64,000 nucleotides of DNA from Bacteroidota bacterium. GTDB lineage: Bacteria > Bacteroidota > Bacteroidia > NS11-12g > UBA9320. This document shows, piece after piece, positions 25,901 through 33,426 of this stretch (the first letter of the stretch is position 1; each line of letters begins with the position of its first letter). The notes under the pieces are model-generated. The model was not told the DNA's origin. It ran no database searches and was given only the letters and a program-made list of their open reading frames with translations. The DNA lies in NCBI GenBank assembly GCA_016124755.1, contig WGNA01000018.1, positions 1 to 64,000 of the forward strand, given 5' to 3'. A program made the position numbers and the translations under genes.

Positions 25901-26903
25901 AGACAATAACGAGATCCGTGAAAACCTGGCGGAAATTCTGGAACTCGATGGTTATGAAGTGCTAACGGCAATTGATGGAAAAGCCGGAGCACAAAAGGCA
26001 CAGGAAGAACTTCCCGACCTTATTCTCTGCGACATCATGATGCCGAATCTCGACGGTTATGGTGTGCTCCATATTCTCAGTCGCAACGAAGCTACCCTGC
26101 GAATTCCGTTTATCTTTCTCACCGCAAAAGCAGAAAAAGGCGACATCCGCAAAGGCATGAGTCTCGGCGCTGATGATTACATCGTAAAACCTTTCGACGA
26201 AACCGACTTGCTCACAACCGTTGAAAACAAATTGCGAAAATTTCAGTCCATCGGAACAGCAACCCCGCAACGCGAGAGCAAAGGCGACATCGAAAACGCA
26301 TTCTCAAACAAACTGGTTAAATCCTTTGCAAAAAAAGAATCTGTTTACCGGGAAGGCGACACAGCAAACTATGTTTATAAATTAGTAAGCGGTAAGATCA
26401 AACTCATCCGGTATAGCGACGATGGAAAAGAGATGGTTATCGACCTTTTAAAACCTGGAGAATTTTTCGGCTATTGGTCGGTGTTGCAAAACGAACCCTC
26501 CGGGGAAGGTGCCGAAACACTTGAAGCGGCAACCATCGAATACATTCCCCGCGAAGAATTTTTGCGTGCTATTGAAGAAGATGTTACGGTTGCCGGCAAA
26601 TTCATCAAGCTGCTCAGCAACAATCTGCTCGCGAAAGAATACAAGATCGTAGAACTGGCGTACAATTCGGTTCGCAAAAGAGTTGCAAATGCGCTGGTTT
26701 CACTGGCCGATAAATACACAACCGACAAATCTAAACCGTTCAGCATGGCGGTTTCCCGCGAAACACTCGCGGGCATCGCCGGCACATCCATCGAGTCTTC
26801 GATCAGAATGCTGTCCGAGTTCAAACAAGACGGACTCGTTGATGTGGACAAAGCGAACATCACCATTATTAATTACGAAAAACTCAAAAAAGCACCCTAT
26901 TAA
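25872..26903 (+). CDS. Response regulator fused to a Crp/Fnr-type regulator
   Basis: A 343-residue fusion. Residues 1-125 are a receiver: ILVIEDNNEIRE, phospho-acceptor Asp54 in ILCDIMMPN, Thr84, Lys106 in IVKPFD. Residues about 145-260 are a cyclic-nucleotide-type beta-roll (VYREGDTANYVYKLVSGKIKLI, LLKPGEFFGYWSVL) without the four FNR cysteines. Residues about 265-335 are a Crp-type HTH. In the recognition helix GTSIESSIRML, Glu308 and Arg312 align with FNR Glu209 and Arg213, and Ile occupies the FNR Val208 place, suggesting TGA(T/C)-type half sites rather than CRP sites. The partner kinase is directly upstream. It probably combines the FixJ and FixK roles. Confidence 0.93.
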   Translation: MDKKRILVIEDNNEIRENLAEILELDGYEVLTAIDGKAGAQKAQEELPDLILCDIMMPNLDGYGVLHILSRNEATLRIPFIFLTAKAEKGDIRKGMSLGADDYIVKPFDETDLLTTVENKLRKFQSIGTATPQRESKGDIENAFSNKLVKSFAKKESVYREGDTANYVYKLVSGKIKLIRYSDDGKEMVIDLLKPGEFFGYWSVLQNEPSGEGAETLEAATIEYIPREEFLRAIEEDVTVAGKFIKLLSNNLLAKEYKIVELAYNSVRKRVANALVSLADKYTTDKSKPFSMAVSRETLAGIAGTSIESSIRMLSEFKQDGLVDVDKANITIINYEKLKKAPY

Positions 26904-27165
26904 GGGGAAGTACGAGGTAAGATCGACGATTTTCGATTTTGGATTTTCGTTCATAAATCGTCGATCGTACTTCGTCAATTCTCCTTCGTCTGCATTTCGA
27001 TCTTCACTTCTTCGTTTTTTCGATTTTCGATTTTCGTCCATCGTCGATCTGTCAAAGCAAATTCTTCTTCCTCCGTTTTTCGATCATCGTTTTTTCGTTT
27101 TTTCGATTTTCGTTTTTGGATTTTCATTCATAAATCGTCGAACTTGCCCCTGCACCAGCACTTAA
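26904..27165. repeat. Low-complexity TTTTCG/TCGATTTTCG region with a direct repeat
   Basis: About 260 bp rich in TTTTTCGATTTTCG and TCGTC. The block TTTTGGATTTTCGTTCATAA near 26938 recurs with minor changes near 27115, both followed by ATCGTCGA. Open frames here (26683..27165 plus, 26700..27041 minus) are compositional artefacts. Related Bacteroidota carry similar intergenic DNA. The following 27166..27304 holds the rhodanese promoter. Confidence 0.6.
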
Positions 27166-27253
27166 CAACCATCACAAATTCGGGATTCAAATCATATAAT
27201 CTGATTGCCCGATAAATAAGAACAGCTATTTAAATCTATATCATTCTGCAAAC

Positions 27254-27296
27254 TGACATTCATCATACAGCTCCGGTTCAGCCACATATTTTTTTG
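27254..27296 (+). promoter_or_regulatory. FNR-like box and promoter of the rhodanese gene
   Basis: TGAC-ATTC-ATCA at 27254..27265 (centre 27259.5), with TTTG ending at 27296, 36.5 bp from the centre. The same distance occurs at two promoters downstream (27728 and 30885). The second half-site differs from GTCA by one base, and the bases before TTTG are only T, so the -7 element is weaker than in the other two. Confidence 0.6.
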
Positions 27297-27304
27297 CGGT
27301 TGCA

Positions 27305-27652
27305 ATGGCGGACTACATACATATCGATGGCAAAACCGTGAGTCGACTTTTATCGGAACATCACGATATGCGCATTATCGATGTACGGTCGCGTCGCGAA
27401 TTCAGCGAGTCTCGTATTCCGGGTGCGCAAAACATCGACATTATGGCATCCAACGCCATCGAAGTTTTGACAAAACTCCGGAAAGATCTTCCGTATTTAA
27501 TTTATTGCAGTATAGGCGTGCGGTCCATCTCTACCGTAAAAATGATGGCTGATTTGGGTTTTACCGATTTGTATCATCTCGACAACGGACTTAACGGTTA
27601 CAACGGTCCGATCGACGAAACCTCCGGCAGTCGCATTCTGGACAAAGCCTGA
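27305..27652 (+). CDS. Single-domain rhodanese-like sulfurtransferase
   Basis: A 115-residue cytoplasmic rhodanese. The fold motifs are RIIDVRSRREFSESRIPGAQNID and the active-site loop YCSIGVRSISTVKMMADLGF, with the catalytic Cys in YCSIGVRS. The closing HLDNGLNGYNGPI is usual. Such enzymes carry persulfide sulfur. The gene stands alone between the two-component genes and the first universal stress gene, and its upstream box suggests it belongs to the same regulon. The physiological sulfur donor or acceptor is unknown. Confidence 0.9.
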   Translation: MADYIHIDGKTVSRLLSEHHDMRIIDVRSRREFSESRIPGAQNIDIMASNAIEVLTKLRKDLPYLIYCSIGVRSISTVKMMADLGFTDLYHLDNGLNGYNGPIDETSGSRILDKA

Positions 27653-27684
27653 TTACAGTTTTTTTGACTTAATCAATCGGATTC

Positions 27685-27728
27685 TTGACTTTAGTCATAC
27701 TCCTCTGTAATTTAACCCCGAATATTTG
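27685..27728 (+). promoter_or_regulatory. FNR-like box and promoter of the first universal stress gene
   Basis: TTGAC-TTTA-GTCAT at 27685..27698 (core TGAC-N4-GTCA, centre 27691.5). AATATTTG, a one-mismatch -7 element, ends at 27728, 36.5 bp from the centre. That puts the box about 41-44 bp upstream of the likely transcription start, where class II Crp/Fnr activators bind. A second imperfect site, TTGACTTAATCAA, lies just upstream at 27664. Confidence 0.7.
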
Positions 27729-27747
27729 TACCCGTTAACCTACCCGA

Positions 27748-28548
27748 ATGAAAACAATTCTTTGCCCTACAGACTTTTCGGATCAATCCCGCAAAGCAAT
27801 GACCTACGCAGCCAGAATGGCTCAGGTAATGGACGCCTCTGTTCATCTTATGCACGCCATGCATGTTCCCGTTGTGGATGCTTATGCGCCTGCACCAACT
27901 CTCGAAAACATGATGGTTGATGAACAGCTCCTTTGCGAAAAGAGAATTACCAACCTTGCCGAAGAGTTGTCAAGAGATTTTAAAATCAGAGTTACAACTA
28001 CTACGGAATTCGGACTTGCTACCGATGTAGTAACCAGTACCGAGAAAAAGCACTCAATCGATTTGGTGGTTATTTCCACACACGGAGCAACCAATGCCAT
28101 TGATCAGTGGCTCGGAACAACGGCTTCTCAAATCGTTGCCAAATCACTGGCGCCGACCATCGTTATTCCCAGAGACGCCGAATTCGAAGGTTTTAGCCGG
28201 GTTGGGTATGCAACCGATTTTACGCACGATTCAGACAGCACTGTTCATGCTTTTGCCGAAATCATGAAGCCGTTCAAATCCCAGATTTTTGTAGTTCATG
28301 TTTCTTCGGAATACGCATCAGACGATGAAATCGAGTCTATTATGAAACATTTCGAAGATGCTTCCGACCCGATTACCATTAAAGGTGAAGATGTGGCCAA
28401 CGAACTCAACGCATTTATTTGGGACAACGGAATCAACCTTCTTGCGATGAAACGACACAAACGCAGTTGGTTCGATAACCTCTTTCATAAATCCATTACC
28501 AAACAAATGATTTATCACAGTACAGTACCGTTGCTTATTTTTAATTAA
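27748..28548 (+). CDS. Universal stress protein, tandem UspA domains
   Basis: A 266-residue cytoplasmic protein with two UspA-like domains. The first opens MKTILCPTDFSDQSRKAMTYA and contains DLVVISTHGATNAIDQWLGTTASQIVAKS, a complete ATP-binding loop pattern G-2x-G-9x-G(S/T) variant. The second, weaker domain begins VGYATDFTHDSDSTVHAF and ends KSITKQMIYHSTVPLLIF. Two-domain Usp proteins commonly accompany oxygen-limitation regulons. Codon use is more C-rich than in the flanking accessory genes, which suggests strong expression. Its promoter carries an FNR-like box. Confidence 0.93.
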   Translation: MKTILCPTDFSDQSRKAMTYAARMAQVMDASVHLMHAMHVPVVDAYAPAPTLENMMVDEQLLCEKRITNLAEELSRDFKIRVTTTTEFGLATDVVTSTEKKHSIDLVVISTHGATNAIDQWLGTTASQIVAKSLAPTIVIPRDAEFEGFSRVGYATDFTHDSDSTVHAFAEIMKPFKSQIFVVHVSSEYASDDEIESIMKHFEDASDPITIKGEDVANELNAFIWDNGINLLAMKRHKRSWFDNLFHKSITKQMIYHSTVPLLIFN

Positions 28549-28629
28549 GAACAAAAAATTAAAAATTAGGGAATAGCAACAGACTAATTTGAATTAATCT
28601 TTTAACAAAAAATATAAAAAATAATCAAA

Positions 28630-29010
28630 ATGAAAACAGAATACATTTCAGAACTACACAGCCGCTACACGCAATGGAAAAAGGATCTTGAATTTTACAG
28701 AGATGAAATCAGAACCTTTAACACCCGTCTTGAAGAGCTGGTTTCTCAAAATACAAAAACAGAAGTTACAGCTCAGATCGAACACTTTCAGAATCAGTTT
28801 ATCCGGCAAAATGAAGTGATCGATACACTCGAACACGACATTCATGCAGAAGAACACAAACTGGCTGAGAATGCTCAGGCAAATACGGTTGCCGTAGAAC
28901 ATCGCAAAGTTGAAGAAAATACCGACCTCGGCGATCAGTTCGAAACCTTTGTGAAAATCTACAATGAACTCAAAAATGAGTTCACAGAGTTTATGGCTAA
29001 AACCTATTAA
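28630..29010 (+). CDS. Hypothetical coiled-coil protein in the stress operon
   Basis: A 126-residue, highly charged, almost entirely helical protein with heptad character (LHSRYTQWKKDLEFYRDEIRTFNTRLEELV, AQIEHFQNQFIRQNEVIDTLEHDI). It has no signal peptide or membrane segment. I do not recognise a named domain. It is 81 bp after the first universal stress gene and 10 bp before the next small gene, all on the same strand and with similar codon use, so a common role in the stress or microaerobic response is likely. Confidence 0.75.
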   Translation: MKTEYISELHSRYTQWKKDLEFYRDEIRTFNTRLEELVSQNTKTEVTAQIEHFQNQFIRQNEVIDTLEHDIHAEEHKLAENAQANTVAVEHRKVEENTDLGDQFETFVKIYNELKNEFTEFMAKTY

Positions 29011-29020
29011 TTGAGGTATT

Positions 29021-29383
29021 ATGCTTTTTACCGTTCACGCTAACGACACCATTCTGGATTTAAAAACGCGCTTCGCAGATTTATTTCCGGGTTTGAAACT
29101 GGAATTTTTTTCAGGTCATCACGAAAGCGGTGAAGGTTCGCCCCAAAAAGAAAAATTGGTTGGGACGATTGTGATAAAAGACATTCGTCCCGACTTAGGG
29201 GAAGTGCGTTTTATTATCGATTCGCACCTCACGGTTTCAGAACTGGAAAAAAAGTTTTTCGATGAAGCGGGTTTAAATATTCAGGTTTTTCGTAAAATGG
29301 GCGCTATTTGGCTCGAGACCGTTCAAACCGATAGCTACACTCTGCAGCAACAAATGGAAATGAGCGCCGAAAGCCGCACCTGA
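29021..29383 (+). CDS. Hypothetical protein in the stress operon
   Basis: A 120-residue protein with alternating strands and helices (MLFTVHANDTILDLKTRFADLFPGLKLEFF, GEVRFIIDSHLTVSELEKKFFDEAGLNIQVFRKMGAIWLETV). The pattern of two strand-strand-helix units hints at a ubiquitin-like or ferredoxin-like fold, but this is only inference. No catalytic motif is evident. It sits between the coiled-coil gene (10 bp upstream) and the second universal stress gene (11 bp downstream). Confidence 0.75.
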   Translation: MLFTVHANDTILDLKTRFADLFPGLKLEFFSGHHESGEGSPQKEKLVGTIVIKDIRPDLGEVRFIIDSHLTVSELEKKFFDEAGLNIQVFRKMGAIWLETVQTDSYTLQQQMEMSAESRT

Positions 29384-29394
29384 AACACTCTGGT

Positions 29395-30186
29395 ATGATC
29401 AACATTCTCCTCCCGACGGACTTCTCCGAAAACGCGAAGGCCGCCACCGACCTGGCCATTAGTCAGTTCAACCATTCGCAGGTTGAATTCCTTATCTACC
29501 ATGCCGTGATCCAACCGCGATCTTCCTCCGGCATGCTCGTGAACATCACCGACATTATGCTCGATGATGCGCGCAAACTACTCATTGAAGAAGAAAACAG
29601 AATCCGGGAAAAGTTTGGTGAGAGCGTTAAAATGCGCACCACAACCCATGTCGGATATATTGAAGATGTACTTCCGGTTTTAGCCCGAAAGGAAATGATT
29701 GATCTCGTGGTAATGGGAACCAAAGGCGAAAACGACGTCGCCTCCAAAGTACTCGGTTCCAATGCCGAACACGTGATCCGCAAAAGCCCGATTCCGGTAA
29801 TGACCATTCCGATGCCGGTTGGTATCGACCATATTAAAGAAGTAATTATTGCCACGGAAAAAGAAGAGCTTCCCCACGCGGCACAAATTGCGGAGATCTT
29901 TTCATCACTTGCACACAAACCGAATATATCCGTGCTCACCGTAATTACCGGCGATAAAGACAAAGCACCCAAGAGCGTTGAATTTCACGGTCACCAACTG
30001 CCCGTTCGAATTGTTAATGCCTCCAAAGCATCCGAAGGTATAGACGAATTTCTACACGAAAACGAAGTTGATCTGCTCGTGATGTACCATGTTCACAGCT
30101 CCCGCCTCGACTACCTCTTCAGCCGCAGCATCACCAAAAAGATGGCCGGCCATGTGGGAGTGCCGATGTTGGTGGTGAAGGAGTGA
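29395..30186 (+). CDS. Universal stress protein, tandem UspA domains
   Basis: A 263-residue second two-domain Usp. The first domain reads MINILLPTDFSENAKAATDLA and DLVVMGTKGENDVASKVLGSNAEHVIRKSPIPVMTIP, with the full Usp ATP loop G-x2-G-x9-G-(S/N). The second begins VIIATEKEELPHAAQIAEIF and ends KMAGHVGVPMLVV. It is last in the run 27748..30186. A hexamer array forming a large inverted repeat starts seven bases after its stop and could act as terminator. Confidence 0.93.
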   Translation: MINILLPTDFSENAKAATDLAISQFNHSQVEFLIYHAVIQPRSSSGMLVNITDIMLDDARKLLIEEENRIREKFGESVKMRTTTHVGYIEDVLPVLARKEMIDLVVMGTKGENDVASKVLGSNAEHVIRKSPIPVMTIPMPVGIDHIKEVIIATEKEELPHAAQIAEIFSSLAHKPNISVLTVITGDKDKAPKSVEFHGHQLPVRIVNASKASEGIDEFLHENEVDLLVMYHVHSSRLDYLFSRSITKKMAGHVGVPMLVVKE

Positions 30187-30192
30187 AGGGGG

Positions 30193-30291
30193 GCAGTAAC
30201 AGTAACAGTAACAGTAACAGTAGCTGTAACTGTAACAAAATCTGTTGCGGTTACAGTTACTGTTACAGTTCCTGCTACCGTTACCGATACC
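30193..30291. repeat. GTTACN hexamer array, self-complementary
   Basis: The left half (30194..30236) is repeated CAGTAA/CTGTAA units. The right half (30249..30287) is the complementary TTACTG/TTACAG/TTACCG units. A 12-base loop lies between, so the transcript can form a long hairpin. It fills the gap between the stop of the universal stress gene and the stop of the minus-strand gene at 30294. Confidence 0.85.
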
Positions 30292-30293
30292 CC

Positions 30294-30613
30294 TTATCCA
30301 TTCTTAGTCATTGAATATAATTGTTTGGAAATAACCTCCATTTGAATGAGTAAGTTATTGTGAATTTTATTTTCCAATAGCTTAATATCCAAAAGAAAAT
30401 CGAGAATCGCAATTGTTTCAAACAGCGATGCTCTCGACATTGTGAAAAAATGTCTTCTATCTCTAACCCCGCTTCGGCCTGCTCCTTCAGCAAGATTTAA
30501 AGATACACTCAACGCAGCTCTTGACAGTTGGTCTTTTAAATAAACATCCAATTTATTATTTCGACTAATCTTAAATATTTCAATATTTAGCTTTCAAATT
30601 TTTTGATAAACAT
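30294..30613 (-). pseudogene. Four-helix-bundle (23S rRNA intervening-sequence type) protein, probably decayed
   Basis: The open frame 30294..30551 (85 residues, TTG start) carries the family core: LKDQLSRAALSVSLNLAEGAGR, HFFTMSRASLFETIAILDFLLD. Homology continues upstream of that start in the same frame (IEIFKISRNNK) without an ATG. An ATG at 30613 in another frame encodes MFIKKFES, which looks like the normal beginning. A frameshift plus a small deletion near 30590 therefore seems to have damaged helix one. The family's role is unclear. The remnant lies between two hexamer arrays. Confidence 0.65.
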
Positions 30614-30737
30614 CTAAGTCGTGGAAAATAATCATGTGGAAATTTCAATCATTTAGATTGTGCTAAAAAATGTTGAATTAAAAATAAGTACTTATTTTTC
30701 GCAGGAAGCTTAAATTCCACTCTACCCATTCTAATCC

Positions 30738-30817
30738 CAGTTATTGTTACCGCAACCGCAACCGCTACAGTTACCGTTACCGCTACCGCTACCGTTACTG
30801 TTACAGTTACTGTTACC
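30738..30817. repeat. GTTACN hexamer array
   Basis: About 80 bp of TTACCG, CTACCG, TTACTG, TTACAG and related six-base units, in one orientation only. An open frame across it on the minus strand gives a VTVTVAVAV peptide, which is a repeat artefact. It lies upstream of the ccoI promoter. Confidence 0.85.
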
Positions 30818-30842
30818 CACTCCTTCAAATCAGTCACCTCCC

Positions 30843-30885
30843 TGACATCCGTCACAATTCAGACATAGCGTTCTGCGAACCTTTG
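30843..30885 (+). promoter_or_regulatory. FNR-like box and promoter of the cbb3 oxidase locus
   Basis: TGAC-ATCC-GTCA at 30843..30854 (centre 30848.5), and AACCTTTG ending at 30885, again 36.5 bp from the centre. A start of transcription about 5-8 bp further would leave almost no leader before the ATG at 30894. The GTG at 30885 falls inside the -7 element and is therefore unlikely to be the start. Confidence 0.7.
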
Positions 30886-30893
30886 TGCCAGTA

Positions 30894-33254
30894 ATGAAAC
30901 CTGCCACACGACACATTACGGCAAAATCTTCTGATGTCTGCGAGTACTGCGGCCAGACCTGCGGGGACGATACAGTTCTGCGCGACGGCCATAAATATTG
31001 CTGCTTCGGATGCGCGACCCTCGATCAGATTATGGTCGACGGGAAACTTCGGCTCAATGAAGTTCCGGTTGCTTTTCGCCAATATGATCTTCCCGAAATA
31101 TTTGATAAGGCGGTTGAAATGCAAACCGCAACTATTTATAAAATTCGCGTACATGCTCCGGCTATTCACTGTTCATCGTGCATCGAATTATTAGAAGACC
31201 TCCCGGAGATCGATAATCGGGTTCGACTCTGCCGGGTAAATTTTGAAGATCGTTCTGTTGAGGTAATTGCCTCCAAAGAAATTCTGCTCTCCGAATTGGT
31301 ATACCTGATGGATCAATTGGGATATCCTCCGCATTTTGATTTAAAAGGAAATCAGCGATCCGGTGAAATAAAAGAACAACGGGCACTCATTAAACGATTG
31401 GCAGTTACCGGATTTTGTTTCGGTAATTCAATGCTTTTCAGCTTGCCGCATTATATGGGCTTGCAATTGGCGAACGATCTTTTTTTTGCGAATCTCTTCA
31501 AAGTATTAAATCTGGCGTTATCGCTTATCGTACTTATTTACGGTGCACAACCGTATTTTTCATCCGCTTTTAAGGCAATTTCAGTTCGCAAATCACACAT
31601 TAATATTCCCATTGCAATTGGTGCAATTGCCATTTGGGTTTGGAGTGTTTACGAAATTATCAGCGGTACGGGGTTCGGATATTTTGATTCATTAGCCGGA
31701 CTCATTTTCTTCCTTCTGGCAGGCAAATGGTTTCAGTCGAGAGTATATCGAAAAGTAAGTTTCGACCGGTCACTTCACGACTTGTTGCCGATGACCGTGA
31801 GAATCCGGAAAAACAACGGATTGGAAAACGAATGGAAATCCATCCGGGATTTGGAAGTGGGCGATATTATTTCAGTTAAACACGGTGAGGTAATTCCGGT
31901 TACCGGTGAATTGGTCGGCGGTCATGCGCGGATCGATTACAGTTTCGTAACCGGAGAAAGTATTCCGCAACGCGTAAACGAAGGTGAAAAAATATACATC
32001 GGCGGAAAACAAACCGGTGGAGACATAACCTTAAAAATAACGGTTAAGCCGGATCCGGATTCGGTGTGGTCGGCCTGGAAAACACCGAAAAACGAAGAAG
32101 AAAATATTCACTGGACACATATCGTTAGCCGATATTTTACGCCTGCTATTTTACTAATTGCGGTGGTTGCTGCTGCAATTTGGTTGTGGATTGATGCGGG
32201 TAAAGCACTCTTTGTTTTTAGTTCAGTTTTAATAGTTGCCTGTCCGTGTGCTTTGGCGTTATCCGCGCCATTCACCTACGGAAGTATTCAGCGCTATTTC
32301 AGTAAAAACGGATTGTATTTAAAAGCTTCCGAATTAATTGGAAAAATACCTCGAATTAATCATTTGGTTTTTGATAAAACAGGAACTCTTACCGAAAACG
32401 GTTCTGCCGAAGTAACCGAGTTGTGGAATCATCTCGACGACGAGGAAACACGGGTTCTGAAATCCCTCTCAGTTGCCGGAAACCATATTGTCGGTAACTG
32501 GATGAATGATTATTTACAAAACACCACACTCACCAATTTGGATAAAGTTGAAATACATCCGGGTTTAGGGGTGGAAGCGTCGGTAAATGGCGAATCTTTT
32601 AGAATAGGTTCTGCCAATTATTTAAAAATACCAAAGCCGGTTAACGGAACTCATCTTTTGGTGGAGGTGAATGGCGGAGTTAAAGCCGCTTTCAGTTTTG
32701 CGAATAAATACCGGAAAGGATTAACTACTCTTCTCAACTCACTCGGCCGGCACTATAAAATTTCGGTATTGTCGGGAGATAATGATGGTGAGAGATCTGC
32801 ATTAATGGATCAGTTTGGCGGGTTTGCGCATTTGAGTTTTAACAATAAACCCGAAGACAAAAAGAATTTTATGAATCAATTGCACGATGCAGGCGATTCT
32901 GTTTTGATGATTGGAGACGGCCTCAACGATCAGGTGGCGTTGGCTACCAGTGATCTGGGTTTTGTGGTAACCGATAATATGAGTGGATTTTATCCGAATG
33001 CCGATGGCGTGCTCATGTCGGATCAGTTTGAGAAACTCCCCCTTCTTATGGAACTGGCGGCTTACTCTCAAAAGGTGCTGAGAACCAGTCTCATTTTTTC
33101 TGTGATGTACAACCTTCTTGGGATCTCCTTTGCGGTCACAGGGCACTTGAATCCTTTGATTGCAGCGGTGCTGATGCCGCTGAGCTCTATAACTGTGGTA
33201 GGTTTAGTGACCGCACTGGTATCCCGTAAAGCAAAGCAACTTCAATTGAAATGA
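30894..33254 (+). CDS. ccoI: Copper-translocating P-type ATPase for cbb3 oxidase assembly
   Basis: It exports copper needed for the CuB centre of cbb3 oxidase. From the ATG at 30894 the protein is about 786 residues. The N-terminal cysteine-rich domain is CEYCGQTCGDD...CCFGCATL. A heavy-metal domain with IHCSSC follows, then membrane helices, phosphatase loop TGESIP, the ion site CPCALALS, the phosphorylation site DKTGTLTENG and the hinge GDGLNDQVALATSD. The CPC motif and cysteine-rich N-terminus mark the CcoI/FixI type. It overlaps ccoS by four bases and opens the oxidase operon. Confidence 0.95.
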   Translation: MKPATRHITAKSSDVCEYCGQTCGDDTVLRDGHKYCCFGCATLDQIMVDGKLRLNEVPVAFRQYDLPEIFDKAVEMQTATIYKIRVHAPAIHCSSCIELLEDLPEIDNRVRLCRVNFEDRSVEVIASKEILLSELVYLMDQLGYPPHFDLKGNQRSGEIKEQRALIKRLAVTGFCFGNSMLFSLPHYMGLQLANDLFFANLFKVLNLALSLIVLIYGAQPYFSSAFKAISVRKSHINIPIAIGAIAIWVWSVYEIISGTGFGYFDSLAGLIFFLLAGKWFQSRVYRKVSFDRSLHDLLPMTVRIRKNNGLENEWKSIRDLEVGDIISVKHGEVIPVTGELVGGHARIDYSFVTGESIPQRVNEGEKIYIGGKQTGGDITLKITVKPDPDSVWSAWKTPKNEEENIHWTHIVSRYFTPAILLIAVVAAAIWLWIDAGKALFVFSSVLIVACPCALALSAPFTYGSIQRYFSKNGLYLKASELIGKIPRINHLVFDKTGTLTENGSAEVTELWNHLDDEETRVLKSLSVAGNHIVGNWMNDYLQNTTLTNLDKVEIHPGLGVEASVNGESFRIGSANYLKIPKPVNGTHLLVEVNGGVKAAFSFANKYRKGLTTLLNSLGRHYKISVLSGDNDGERSALMDQFGGFAHLSFNNKPEDKKNFMNQLHDAGDSVLMIGDGLNDQVALATSDLGFVVTDNMSGFYPNADGVLMSDQFEKLPLLMELAAYSQKVLRTSLIFSVMYNLLGISFAVTGHLNPLIAAVLMPLSSITVVGLVTALVSRKAKQLQLK

Positions 33255-33421
33255 AAGTAATAGTGATCTTAATATCTGCGAGTTTGCTGCTGGCTCTGAT
33301 TTTTCTCGGCCTCTTCTTTACCGCAGTGCGCAAAGGGCAGTTCGATGATCTCGAATCTCCTGCCATGCGAATGCTTAACGACAAACCCGGATTAACCTCC
33401 AAGAGAAAACTGAATAATTAA
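33251..33421 (+). CDS. ccoS: cbb3 oxidase assembly protein CcoS
   Basis: A 56-residue single-helix membrane protein required for cofactor insertion into cbb3 oxidase. It has an N-terminal transmembrane helix (VILISASLLLALIFLGLFFTA) followed by the family signature GQFDDLESPAMRML. It overlaps the end of ccoI (ATGA) and is followed after five bases by ccoNO. Confidence 0.95.
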   Translation: MKVIVILISASLLLALIFLGLFFTAVRKGQFDDLESPAMRMLNDKPGLTSKRKLNN

Positions 33422-33426
33422 CTACG

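Noticed and set aside
26683-27165. 160-residue frame with phenylalanine/arginine-rich sequence
   Set aside because: It overlaps the regulator gene in another frame and continues into TTTTCG low-complexity DNA.
30649-30855. VTVTVAVAV protein on the minus strand
   Set aside because: It is a translation of the GTTACN hexamer array.
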